DNA from: Lachnospiraceae bacterium
GTDB taxonomy: Bacteria > Bacillota > Clostridia > Lachnospirales > Lachnospiraceae
Assembly (NCBI GenBank): GCA_015057455.1
Contig: SVEH01000002.1
Span: 124,001-188,000 of the forward strand
Direction: 5' to 3'
Length of the DNA stretch: 64,000 nucleotides
The notes beneath the pieces were generated by a model. The model saw nothing but the letters and a program-made list of their open reading frames with translations, searched no databases and was not told the origin of the DNA. Below are positions 36,514 through 45,318 of this stretch, in pieces (positions within the stretch are counted from its first letter, which is position 1; each line of letters begins with the position of its first letter). The translations under genes were made by a program, and so were the position numbers.

Positions 36514-36556
36514 AAATCCCCTAGAATACATTAGTAGAATATATACTAGGGGATTT
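36514..36556 (+). terminator. Hairpin after the small membrane protein gene
   Basis: AAATCCCCTAG (36514-36524) pairs perfectly with its complement at 36546-36556 around a 21-base loop, followed by TGTATG. It likely ends or attenuates transcription before paralogue 2. Confidence 0.65.
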
Positions 36557-36607
36557 GTATGAAAGAAGTAATGATAATTATAAATAATTAAGAAGGATGG
36601 TTGGAAA

Positions 36608-37288
36608 ATGAAATTAAATAAGAAGTTAGTAAAAATTACATCACTAGGACTTGCAGCAGCAATTATCGCAGGAACTGTTGTAACACAAAATTTAAAGGCA
36701 AATGCAAATGAAGTTGTTGAGTATACTTCAGAAGTATCAGCAAGAGAATATATGGAGGCTAATATTGATAATATAGCTAATATGTCTACAGAAGAGGCGT
36801 ATGAGGTATTTACAGATGAGCGTTTTGCATCAGAGGTTAATGACTTATTAGTTAAACAGAATAAAAGAGGTGGCGGTAAGTCATTAAGCGATAAGCTTAA
36901 AGATTTAACAGATGGACAATTAGATAACTTAGCTGGTAAATTATTAGATAAGTTACCACAAGGTATTAGAGATGAGATTCCAACAGGTGCAACTGAAGAA
37001 GGCGATGAAGTAGTAGATGATACAGAGGTGAATACAGATGAAGTAACAGATGATACTACAGATGTTACAGAAGATGATATGGAATTAACTGAAGATTCAG
37101 AAGAAGATGACAAGGAATCAGTAGGAAAATCAATAATTAAAAGTTTATTAGAGTCAATTAAAGACGGAATGGATGCAGAAGAAATTTCTAAATGGCTTCA
37201 AGATAAATTTAATTTTAAACCGCTTCTTGCAAAAGTTGTTTCAACAGTTACAGTAGGGGCATTGGATGTAATAATATCTTTAGTATAA
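36608..37288 (+). CDS. Secreted paralogue 2, with acidic insertion
   Basis: A 226-residue exported protein. Residues 1-34 are a signal peptide (LGLAAAIIAG, then ANANEV). The box NMSTEEAYEVF (Asn59-Met60) is followed 28 residues later by Arg87-Gly88. KLPQGI lies at 115-120. A run of about 42 residues rich in Asp, Glu and Thr (129-171) is inserted where the other paralogues continue the core. The C-terminal 50 residues are amphipathic and hydrophobic, ending VGALDVIISLV. AAGGATGG precedes the start. Confidence 0.75.
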   Translation: MKLNKKLVKITSLGLAAAIIAGTVVTQNLKANANEVVEYTSEVSAREYMEANIDNIANMSTEEAYEVFTDERFASEVNDLLVKQNKRGGGKSLSDKLKDLTDGQLDNLAGKLLDKLPQGIRDEIPTGATEEGDEVVDDTEVNTDEVTDDTTDVTEDDMELTEDSEEDDKESVGKSIIKSLLESIKDGMDAEEISKWLQDKFNFKPLLAKVVSTVTVGALDVIISLV

Positions 37289-37312
37289 TATAACAATTGA
37301 AAAGATAGTATT

Positions 37313-37361
37313 TATAAACGGCATATGTATTAAGACAAATAGTATATATATGCCGTTTATA
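37313..37361 (+). terminator. 14-bp stem hairpin between paralogues 2 and 3
   Basis: TATAAACGGCATAT (37313-37326) and its complement (37348-37361) are separated by 21 bases. There is no T run and it ends just before the AAAGGGAG ribosome binding site of the next gene, so it may act as an attenuator or RNA-stability hairpin. Confidence 0.6.
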
Positions 37362-37381
37362 GAATTAAAAGGGAGATAGAT

Positions 37382-38272
37382 ATGAAAAATATAAAAGTAT
37401 TAAAAAGAGCATTAGCTATTGTAATGACACTTGTAACTGTTATAGGAATAACAACTGTTCATGTTCAAAAATCTAATGCTAATCAAAGTAGAATTCCACA
37501 AAGAACTGTTTCTACAGATACATTAGATATGTATTGGGATGAGTTAGCTAATATGACATTAGATGAATTTGAGTCAGTGTTTTGCAATGCAGAATATAAT
37601 AGAGAATTTGTAAGAAATTATGACATGGTAAGAAGAGGCGAGTCAACATTAGATAAATTAAAAGCTAAGATAGCATTGATGAAAGATAAAACGGGAGAAT
37701 ATATTGATGTTGTAACAGATAATATTATGAATAAACTGCCGAAGATGATTAAGGAAAAGTTGAATATTGATAAATTAGGGATGAAGAAAATAGTACAGAT
37801 GTTAGTGGGATTTCTTAACGATAGTAATATGAGTGTAAAGGCAATCGTAGCTGCAATCGCTGCGGCTACAGGATGGAAGGCATTATGGATTACACCAGTA
37901 GTAGATGTTATTTTAAAAGTATTGGATATATTCTTTAATAAGTCAGAAGAACCTAAATCATCAGAAGAACCATCAGCAACACCTGTAAGTTCAGATAACG
38001 AAGAACCAGATGTTTCAGAGGAACCTACTGGGGAGCCAACAGATATACCAAGTGAGACAGAAATGCCTACTGGGGAACCAATAGTTGATGAAACTGAAAA
38101 TCCACAAGATAATGAAACAATAGATCCAATAGGAGAAGGATTTGATGAGCTTAATGAAGATGATGGTGGACTATTAAATTGTCCTCCAAGACCTGTGGAG
38201 TCAGAACAGCCAATAAATACAGAAGTGCCAGTTACAGAAGCACCTGCTACAGATATTCCAACAGCAGCATAG
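37382..38272 (+). CDS. Secreted paralogue 3, with Pro/Glu/Thr tail
   Basis: A 296-residue exported protein. Residues 1-34 are a signal peptide. The box NMTLDEFESVF (Asn57-Met58) is followed 28 residues later by Arg85-Gly86. KLPKMI is at 118-123, and an amphipathic hydrophobic core runs to about 187 (TGWKALWITPVVDVILKVLD). The tail (188-296) is rich in Glu, Pro, Thr and Ser, with repeats like EEPTGEPT. It resembles a wall-spanning or spacer stretch but has no LPxTG-type anchor. It is preceded by AAAGGGAG. Confidence 0.75.
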   Translation: MKNIKVLKRALAIVMTLVTVIGITTVHVQKSNANQSRIPQRTVSTDTLDMYWDELANMTLDEFESVFCNAEYNREFVRNYDMVRRGESTLDKLKAKIALMKDKTGEYIDVVTDNIMNKLPKMIKEKLNIDKLGMKKIVQMLVGFLNDSNMSVKAIVAAIAAATGWKALWITPVVDVILKVLDIFFNKSEEPKSSEEPSATPVSSDNEEPDVSEEPTGEPTDIPSETEMPTGEPIVDETENPQDNETIDPIGEGFDELNEDDGGLLNCPPRPVESEQPINTEVPVTEAPATDIPTAA

Positions 38273-38596
38273 TTTTATAATAAATAACATTAATAGTATA
38301 AAAAATGTATTATTAATGGGTATAACAGTATAAATATAGGTAGCAGTATTTTACCTACCAAACTACATACATCTATTGCAAGTATAGAAGAGGTATTAGA
38401 AATATTTGTTTCAAGTGGAGAATTAACAACAAATTAATAAAATAATCTAAAATAATCTCAAAAAAGGCTAAATAATCGTATGTTTAGCCTTTTTTATGTT
38501 ATTATAATGGGGCATATGTATATATTTAGCGCAAGTTCTATCTAAATTAGAATAGTAATAATAGTTACCAATAGGTAAGTTATGGGGGAGTATATT
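38273..38596. other. Gap with a possible protein-tail relic
   Basis: At about 38300-38440 (+) an open frame ends in SIASIEEVLEIFVSSGELTTN and stop, without a start. It could be the tail of a lost gene. A clear terminator follows at 38459. Otherwise no gene is seen. Confidence 0.35.
38459..38496 (+). terminator. Intrinsic terminator
   Basis: AAAAAGGCTAAA (38461-38472) pairs with TTTAGCCTTTTT (38483-38494) around a ten-base loop, with a T run. It resembles the terminator at 42548. Confidence 0.9.
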
Positions 38597-41500
38597 ATGA
38601 AGAAGGTTATAAAGGTAAGCAAAAAAAGAATAATTAGTGCAATAGTTGCTGTTACTTTAATAATAGGAAGCATTAGTTTGGCGGCAGGTGAAAGTAAAAT
38701 ATCAGCTAGTGTTAATAGCGGTGGTAAAGGCAATACTGAGTCTGTAAAAGAAAGATTGCAAAAGGCAAGAAATGAACTGCACGAGATAGATAACAATACA
38801 TCTGAGTATATTAGGGTTGTTGTAGAACTTAATTCTGATGCTGTATCGGATAAGGAAAGTGACAATTTTTATGAATATGATACGAAGATAAAATTTATAG
38901 AAAATAAGTTAGAGAAAAAACAAGATACAATAATAAAGAAGATTGAAAAAATAACAGGAAAAAAGGTTATAAATAGGACTACATATTTAGCTAATTCAGT
39001 TACAGTTGAGGCAACTAGTAAACAAATTGAAGAAATCTTAAAGGTTGACGGTGTAGCGAATGTATATGAAACAGAAGAATATGAAGTTACTATGGAGAAT
39101 GCTATAGATTATGCCAATGTTGAGGAAGTATGGAATAATGAAAAATATGGTTACACAGGAGAAGGAATGGTTATAGCTGTAATAGATACTGGTGTTAACT
39201 ATAAGCATAGAGATATGGCATTAGCTGCCAATGTTGTAACTAAATATACAGAGGAAGAATGGAAAGAAAAAATAAAACTGTTAGGTCATGGTGAGTATAA
39301 AACTAGAAAAGTTCCATTTGCATATGATTATCAAGTGGGTATAAATGACTCTTTAGCGGAGGATAAAGGATTTATAGCAGATATAGTATCTACAAGTGCT
39401 CATGGATATCATGTTTCAGGTATTGCAGCAGCAAATGGCAAGTTAAAGGGTGTAGCAAAGAATGCTCAAGTATTAGGAATGAAGGTTTTAGGAAATAAAA
39501 AGGGATATTGTACTAGTGATGCAATTGTTCAAGCTATTGAAGATGCTGTAAAGTTAGGTGCAGATGTAGTTAATATGAGTTTAGGACTTTGTTGTGTACC
39601 TGTAAACGAAGATGATTACTTACAGAGTGTAATAAATGAAGCAAGTAAAGCAGGTATTGTATTTTGTATTTCTGCAAGCAATTCTGGAAATAGTGGAAGT
39701 GTTAAATCCTCTAACACTAATGAATATTGTAGAAAAGATACCACAACAGTAAATACACCAGGTGTTAGTAATAGTGCTATTACAGTTGCTGCATGTAAAA
39801 ATAGTCTAGATAGTAATGCTGTGGAGATGGCATATTTTTCTTCATGGGGACCGACTAATGAATTAGGAATAAAACCAGAAATTACTGCACCAGGAGAAAA
39901 TATTAATTCATTAATGAGTGGAAAAAATAAGTATGGTGTATATAGTGGTACATCAATGGCTGCACCATATATTGCAGGATGCACAGCAGTATTAAAACAG
40001 GCAGTGATGGAAAAAAAAATAAATATAAATTCAGACAATATTAGTAATTATTTGAAGAATTGTTTAATGAATACATCGAAACCGTTATATGATTTAGACG
40101 GTAACCCATATTCTGTGAGATATCAAGGTGCAGGACTAGTTGATTTAGAGAATGCAGTAAAAAATGATGTGATAGCTACATGTGAAGGACAAGCTAAAGT
40201 AGAATTAAAAGAAGTTAAAAAGGGAGAAAATAAGACATTTGAAATTCAAATACATAATTACGGTAAAGATAAAGTGTCATACGCTTTAGAAAATACTCAG
40301 ATTTATACAGATTATAATATAAATGATAATTTGGGTAATAAGTATGGCATTAAGGCTGTTGAGAATTCAAAAATTATATTTAATACAGATAATATAACAG
40401 TATTACCGGGACAAAGTGCAAGTGTTAAGGGAGAAGTTATATTAGGTAGTAATTTTGTTGAAAATCAATATATTGAAGCATATGTAAGATTATCAGGAAG
40501 TAATGGTGTGGATTTGGGACTCCCAGTATTAGGTTTTTATGGAGACTGGTCCAATGAAACTATTGTTGATACACCAGTATATGAAGGAAAAAGTCTAATT
40601 GGTGTAGAGAAAGGAACTGGGTTAGTAGAGGATTGTAAAGATGCTTCATCGTTATATTATGGAACAGAATTAAAGTATAGTACAGAAAGAGAAGCTACTA
40701 GTAATATAGCGTGTAATGAAAATATAGAGGATTTTACACAAGAAGATGCTAATACAGTTCTTGAGTCAGAACGTTTTGCAGATTTGAATAGTAAGACAGC
40801 AAATAGTTATCTATATAAAATAAAAGATAATCTAAATCTTTATCCATATATTAAAGAGAATAAGGACTATCCTATAAAACATATGGGAAAAGGTATAAGT
40901 TTTGCAATATATAAATCTAAAGAAGCTGGTAATATAAATATACAAATTAAAGCGGAATACACTAAATTCAGCATTATGACATTTGAAAAAAATGATTCAA
41001 ATAATAGAACGGTATCAAAAAATTGTTTACAAACAGTGAATGAAAGTATAAATGTTAGTGAAGGAACCCTTGTATTGATAATATTCAAAAAGTTAGGTGA
41101 TTTTACAAAGGATGATAAGTATGGACGAATAAAGATTACAAGGAGCAACAATAGTGAAATTACAGAAATTATAGAAACTTATAATGGAGAACTAGCATCA
41201 TTTTCGCCTAATAATGATAAAGTGTCTGATAAAGTATATCCAGTTGCTGTAAATATTAGAAGTTCAATAGATACAGATATATATGTGTTGGATAAGAATA
41301 AAAATATTATTAGAACTTTAGCAAAAGACTTAGTAAGTTCAAAACATGTGCGAAATGTATTAAAAAATGAATTATATGGTGTTTATGAACCTTTTTCATA
41401 TAATTTATATAGTAGAAGTTATGTACATTGGGATGGAAAGGTTTATAACTCAAAAAGTCAAGAATATGAATATGTACCTGATGGACAGTATTATATACAA

Positions 41501-42493
41501 ATTGATTCAAGAATAAAAAAAGATGATTTGCCACAAACAGTAGTAATGCCAATAAAAGTAGATACAGTCAAACCTACAATTGATAAGTTTGAAATAATAA
41601 AAGAAAATAATAATACTATTTTAAAATTCAAAAATAGTGATAACATTGGATTTTCAGCTTATTATTATGTTGATATTAAATTCAAAGAGAAGAAGAAAAG
41701 TATATCATTTGGAAACTCGTATATAGAAACAGATATAGATGATAAAGGAAGTTATTATTTGAATTTAGGAAATATAGGGGATGCAGATATTACATTTATG
41801 GTAGAAGATCAAGCTGGAAATCAGACGATTTCATCAACACTGAACAATACGCAGGATATCAAATTTAATACAAGAGAAAATGGCGTAAGTGATATAGAAT
41901 CACTACTATCTTCTAAAAAAACTGATAAATCAAAAAAAGTGTTCAAAGAGAGTATTATATGGCCAGATATGTTAAATGAAAATGAAGAATATTTTATAGA
42001 AGGTGTTCTGGATGAAAAATATACAAAATTGGTTATAAATGGTAAAGAAGTAGAATTAAATCTGAATACTAGAAAATATACATTGTTAGTGCCTTTAATA
42101 AAGGGGACAAATTTGATGACTATTCAGTATTATAGAGGAGACAAAATAGAAACATTATATGAAAAAGTATATTATGATATTATACGATTGAGATATGAAG
42201 TATTAAGCAATTATAATTCTATAGATAAGGAAAATAATTATATTATTACAGATAGTGAATATATAGACATAAATTGTATAGTAAATTCATACATACATTT
42301 AGATTATGTGGAGATAAATGGAGACACGGTATATGCTTCTAATGAAGCTACATTAGTAGAAGGTGGTAATAGTATAGAAAAAGCAATCTCTCATAAGATA
42401 AAACTACATAAAGGAATTAATAATATTCAAATAAAAATAACTAATATAATAGGCCATGTAGGATACAGATTAGTAAAGGTAGAGCGTAAATAA
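38597..42493 (+). CDS. Secreted subtilisin-like serine protease (S8)
   Basis: A 1298-residue exported protease. Residues 1-37 are a signal peptide. Residues 65-165 resemble an I9 inhibitor pro-domain. The S8 catalytic residues are Asp197 (AVIDTGVNYKH), His269 (HGYHVSGIAA), oxyanion Asn362 (SASNSGNSG) and Ser453 (GTSMAAP). Beyond about 530, beta-rich domains of the lactocepin/C5a-peptidase type follow, with no cell-wall anchor at the C-terminus. ATG 38597 has GGGGGAG six bases upstream. It lies between paralogues 3 and 4 on the same strand, so it may process them; that is inference. Confidence 0.92.
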   Translation: MKKVIKVSKKRIISAIVAVTLIIGSISLAAGESKISASVNSGGKGNTESVKERLQKARNELHEIDNNTSEYIRVVVELNSDAVSDKESDNFYEYDTKIKFIENKLEKKQDTIIKKIEKITGKKVINRTTYLANSVTVEATSKQIEEILKVDGVANVYETEEYEVTMENAIDYANVEEVWNNEKYGYTGEGMVIAVIDTGVNYKHRDMALAANVVTKYTEEEWKEKIKLLGHGEYKTRKVPFAYDYQVGINDSLAEDKGFIADIVSTSAHGYHVSGIAAANGKLKGVAKNAQVLGMKVLGNKKGYCTSDAIVQAIEDAVKLGADVVNMSLGLCCVPVNEDDYLQSVINEASKAGIVFCISASNSGNSGSVKSSNTNEYCRKDTTTVNTPGVSNSAITVAACKNSLDSNAVEMAYFSSWGPTNELGIKPEITAPGENINSLMSGKNKYGVYSGTSMAAPYIAGCTAVLKQAVMEKKININSDNISNYLKNCLMNTSKPLYDLDGNPYSVRYQGAGLVDLENAVKNDVIATCEGQAKVELKEVKKGENKTFEIQIHNYGKDKVSYALENTQIYTDYNINDNLGNKYGIKAVENSKIIFNTDNITVLPGQSASVKGEVILGSNFVENQYIEAYVRLSGSNGVDLGLPVLGFYGDWSNETIVDTPVYEGKSLIGVEKGTGLVEDCKDASSLYYGTELKYSTEREATSNIACNENIEDFTQEDANTVLESERFADLNSKTANSYLYKIKDNLNLYPYIKENKDYPIKHMGKGISFAIYKSKEAGNINIQIKAEYTKFSIMTFEKNDSNNRTVSKNCLQTVNESINVSEGTLVLIIFKKLGDFTKDDKYGRIKITRSNNSEITEIIETYNGELASFSPNNDKVSDKVYPVAVNIRSSIDTDIYVLDKNKNIIRTLAKDLVSSKHVRNVLKNELYGVYEPFSYNLYSRSYVHWDGKVYNSKSQEYEYVPDGQYYIQIDSRIKKDDLPQTVVMPIKVDTVKPTIDKFEIIKENNNTILKFKNSDNIGFSAYYYVDIKFKEKKKSISFGNSYIETDIDDKGSYYLNLGNIGDADITFMVEDQAGNQTISSTLNNTQDIKFNTRENGVSDIESLLSSKKTDKSKKVFKESIIWPDMLNENEEYFIEGVLDEKYTKLVINGKEVELNLNTRKYTLLVPLIKGTNLMTIQYYRGDKIETLYEKVYYDIIRLRYEVLSNYNSIDKENNYIITDSEYIDINCIVNSYIHLDYVEINGDTVYASNEATLVEGGNSIEKAISHKIKLHKGINNIQIKITNIIGHVGYRLVKVERK

Positions 42494-42547
42494 TTAGAAT
42501 AGGAATCAAATTAAAAATCCAATTCTAAAAAAACTATAAACAATCAT

Positions 42548-42586
42548 AAAAAAGTCTAAATTTTATAAAAATTTAGGCTTTTTTAT
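42548..42586 (+). terminator. Intrinsic terminator of the subtilase gene
   Basis: A stem of AAAAAAGTCTAAATTTT with AAAATTTAGGCTTTTTT (one G-U pair) around a short loop, ending in a T run. It is related in sequence to the terminator at 38459. Confidence 0.9.
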
Positions 42587-42642
42587 GTTATAGTATCCTA
42601 ATAAAAATTATAAATAAAACATATTGGAAGGAGGGGAAATGT

Positions 42643-43455
42643 ATGAATAAAATGGGATGTAGTAATTTGAAAAAATTGCTTTCAGTTATGTTAATAACAG
42701 CATTTGTAGTTGGAATTACAATTAGTCATATTGATAAGGTAAGCGCTAATAGTAGTGATAATTCAATAGGTGAGATTAATGTAAGTGCTTATGAATTAGG
42801 AGATAATTTTAGTTACTCAGAGTTAAGTACTAATACTATGAATATGTATTATAGTGTACTTGAAAATATGACTCAGGAAGAATTCGAGGAAATATTTACT
42901 TCACAAGAGTATGAAGAAGAGTTTGCTAGTACATATGAGACTGTTACTAGAGGAGAAGGTAAGCTTAGTCAATTAGGTAAGAAATTAAAAAATGCTTCAA
43001 GTGAATACATTGATAAAGTAAGTGAAGCAATATTTAAAAAGTTACCTACTTTTATTAAGAGTAAGTATAATGTGTCAAAAACAGTTGTAAAAGTGGTTGT
43101 AAAGAAATTAATAGAACATCTTGATAACAGCCAGTTAACAACAGCAGTTTTATCTGCAATTATAGTGAAGTTTACAGGAATTCCAATACATTATGTAAAA
43201 CCAGTATTGGATATTGTAGTTCATGTAATTGATAGAATTATCAACAAGGATAATCAAGATGCTAGCGAGACACCATGTGTTGTAGTATTTCCTACAGCGA
43301 CACCATCTGCTGAACCAAGTACGCAAGAGCCTACAACATCAGCAGAGCCATCCGCATCAGTAGAGCCGGTTACATCAGAACCAGCCGTAACTACTGAGCC
43401 TAGCGCAGCACAGTCTAGCACACAAGAGCCAGCTGTATCAGTAGAACCTAATTAA
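42643..43455 (+). CDS. Secreted paralogue 4, with Pro/Ser/Thr/Glu tail
   Basis: A 270-residue exported protein. Residues 1-36 are a signal peptide (LLSVMLITAFVVGITIS). The box ENMTQEEFEEIF (Asn75-Met76) is followed 28 residues later by Arg103-Gly104. KLPTFI is at 133-138. The amphipathic core runs to about 205, with TGIPIHYVKPVLDIVVHVID aligning to paralogue 3. The tail is rich in Ser, Thr, Glu and Pro with SAEPS-type repeats and lacks an anchor. AAGGAGG precedes ATG 42643. It follows the subtilase gene. Confidence 0.75.
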   Translation: MNKMGCSNLKKLLSVMLITAFVVGITISHIDKVSANSSDNSIGEINVSAYELGDNFSYSELSTNTMNMYYSVLENMTQEEFEEIFTSQEYEEEFASTYETVTRGEGKLSQLGKKLKNASSEYIDKVSEAIFKKLPTFIKSKYNVSKTVVKVVVKKLIEHLDNSQLTTAVLSAIIVKFTGIPIHYVKPVLDIVVHVIDRIINKDNQDASETPCVVVFPTATPSAEPSTQEPTTSAEPSASVEPVTSEPAVTTEPSAAQSSTQEPAVSVEPN

Positions 43456-43463
43456 TTACAACA

Positions 43464-43552
43464 AAAGATGCCAACCACTTAACCACTACCGAGTAGAAAG
43501 AATAAAATTCAAACTACAAAGTAGTAGAGATAGGAGTGTTGGCATCTTTCGT
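43464..43552 (+). terminator. Long-loop terminator after paralogue 4
   Basis: AAAGATGCCAAC (43464-43475) pairs perfectly with GTTGGCATCTTT (43538-43549). The 62-base loop contains a smaller hairpin (CTACAAAGTAG). It closes the secreted-protein cluster. Confidence 0.7.
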
Positions 43553-43599
43553 TTAATAAATATATATATAATTTATAGGAAAATTTAGGAATATAATCG

Positions 43600-45003
43600 T
43601 TAGTATCTTACAACTTCAAATCGTTGCATTTCGTATTCTTCATCTTTGCTTATTCCGGCCTTTTTTAAAGCAATTTCCAATTGTTGTTCAGTAGTTGTAA
43701 CTGTTTCAAGGTTTGGAAGTAGAAGCCCACGTTTATCTTCTGTATTAACAATTACACCATATTTTTTTACATCTAATTCATCTAGAGAATTAATTGGCTC
43801 TGGGTCATATAACACATCCACACTATAAGATAAAAATGGTAATTCATCAATTGTTATAGGAGTGAATCTTGGGTCATTAATTCCTGCATTTATCGTATTT
43901 GTAATAATTTCATGAGCAAGGCAACCAGTAGTAGGGGTAACAGTACCGATGCAACCTCTTACAGCGCCATCTTTCTTTATTGTTACAAATACAGCTGAAT
44001 TATCATTTAACATATCTTCAGTGATAATATCATTTATATCCGTTAAGGATAGGTATTTTTTTGTTGTAACATATTTTTCTAAAGTAGTTCTAGCTAGTTT
44101 AACATAAGGATTTTCTTTTTCGTCACGACGTTTAAGGTCTTTTTTAATTCTGTTTTCTAGTTTTACATCAAACTGTCTATCTGGATTAATGTGACTTAAA
44201 TCAGGGGTAAAGTTGCATACAGCATAACCTACACCTAATGTTCTTTCATAAGATAAGAAATTAATATCAACATCTCTTCCATCTAGAGCACCAGCTAAAA
44301 CATTAAATGTATTTAGACCACATTGTAGAGAATTTTCTACAAATGTTGGTGAAAATGTCATTAAATCAATAAAGTTACCTGTTTTCATAATATCTACAAC
44401 AGTATCATCAAAAATAGGTCCTTCATGTCTATATCCGTAAGGTCCATCTTCTTTACAGCAATGTGATAAATCACCACTTGCAAGGATAACAGCTTTACGT
44501 TTTAGATTTTTACAAGCTTCAGCTATACATTTTCCAAATTTATAATGTAAAAGAGGAGATAGGTTAGCAAGAGAAATTCTAACAACTTTATAGTCTGCTC
44601 CTTTAAATTGCTTCTTAATATGATATAACGGAATCATTGTTCCATGATCAAGACGAGGGTCTTTTTCTCCAAGTCCACCAGCATTAATATCATTAGTTAC
44701 ACATACACTTGAGATATATTGAGCAAGCTCTTTGTCATAATTAACATCAAAACAAAGATTTGGTGCATCAAATCTTGCCATATCACCATGAGCTTTATCC
44801 CCAGGAGAAATGTGAAAATAATCAGCATACATAATAGAATGTGATGTGACAATAATGATAGTGTCAGGATCATCCTTAGCAATCATTTGTCCAACCTTTG
44901 CATATGCATCAATAGTTTGTGAAACCTCATTTTCACGCCCCTTAGCTATCTCTGGAATAGTAACAGGTGGATGTGGAACAATATAACCATTAATAATACT
45001 CAT
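43600..45003 (-). CDS. AmmeMemoRadiSam system protein B fused to protein A
   Basis: A 467-residue protein. The N-terminal 260 residues are a Memo/LigB-like extradiol-dioxygenase fold (NGYIVPHPPV, then IIIVTSHS, DHGTMIPLY and ASGDLSHCC). The C-terminal part, from about 290, is an AMMECR1 domain (VRGCIGTVTPTTGCLAHEI). These two parts usually work with a radical SAM enzyme; no such gene is in the window. The reaction is unknown in bacteria. The start at 45003 has a GGGAGG ribosome binding site. It is convergent with paralogue 4. Confidence 0.93.
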   Translation of the reverse strand: MSIINGYIVPHPPVTIPEIAKGRENEVSQTIDAYAKVGQMIAKDDPDTIIIVTSHSIMYADYFHISPGDKAHGDMARFDAPNLCFDVNYDKELAQYISSVCVTNDINAGGLGEKDPRLDHGTMIPLYHIKKQFKGADYKVVRISLANLSPLLHYKFGKCIAEACKNLKRKAVILASGDLSHCCKEDGPYGYRHEGPIFDDTVVDIMKTGNFIDLMTFSPTFVENSLQCGLNTFNVLAGALDGRDVDINFLSYERTLGVGYAVCNFTPDLSHINPDRQFDVKLENRIKKDLKRRDEKENPYVKLARTTLEKYVTTKKYLSLTDINDIITEDMLNDNSAVFVTIKKDGAVRGCIGTVTPTTGCLAHEIITNTINAGINDPRFTPITIDELPFLSYSVDVLYDPEPINSLDELDVKKYGVIVNTEDKRGLLLPNLETVTTTEQQLEIALKKAGISKDEEYEMQRFEVVRY

Positions 45004-45318
45004 TTATAAATACCTCCCTCGGTTTATTACACACGATTATTACATAGTATATGTTTGTAAATAAATTGTGATAATATGCAAGCAAATGATATTAAAAATA
45101 ATACTATTAATATAGATAATTATTTTTAATATTATTTATATACAAAGATTTACAAACACATCTATAACATTTATCGAAAATATAAGGAAAAAATACTATG
45201 GTAAAAAAAGACTACCCAGAAAGTACAAAGGACCTATTGAAAGGTATTAACTAGGCCCCTGTCGTTCATTCCGACAGGGGCCCATTAACCCTACAAATTT
45301 AAGTTTGTAGTTAGAATC
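45004..45318. other. Gap with small ORF and GC-rich hairpin
   Basis: 315 bp between two minus-strand genes. On the plus strand, ATG 45198 with AAGGA upstream reads 18 codons (MVKKDYPESTKDLLKGIN) to TAG at 45252-45254, directly abutting the hairpin at 45254. It may be a relic or a small peptide gene. Confidence 0.35.
45254..45282. repeat. GC-rich hairpin, copy 2 of a dispersed repeat
   Basis: A perfect 11-bp stem (GGCCCCTGTCG at 45254-45264, complement at 45272-45282) and seven-base loop. It shares TCATTCCGACAGGGGCC with the element at 9338. It lies downstream of the 45319 gene and may end its transcription despite the lack of a T run. Confidence 0.75.

Noticed and set aside
39616..40038. 140-codon minus-strand frame inside the subtilase gene
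   Set aside because: It is antisense to the catalytic domain, with no homology or start signal.
38597..42493. Cell-wall anchor on the subtilase
   Set aside because: The C-terminus (YRLVKVERK) has no LPxTG-like motif or final hydrophobic segment.
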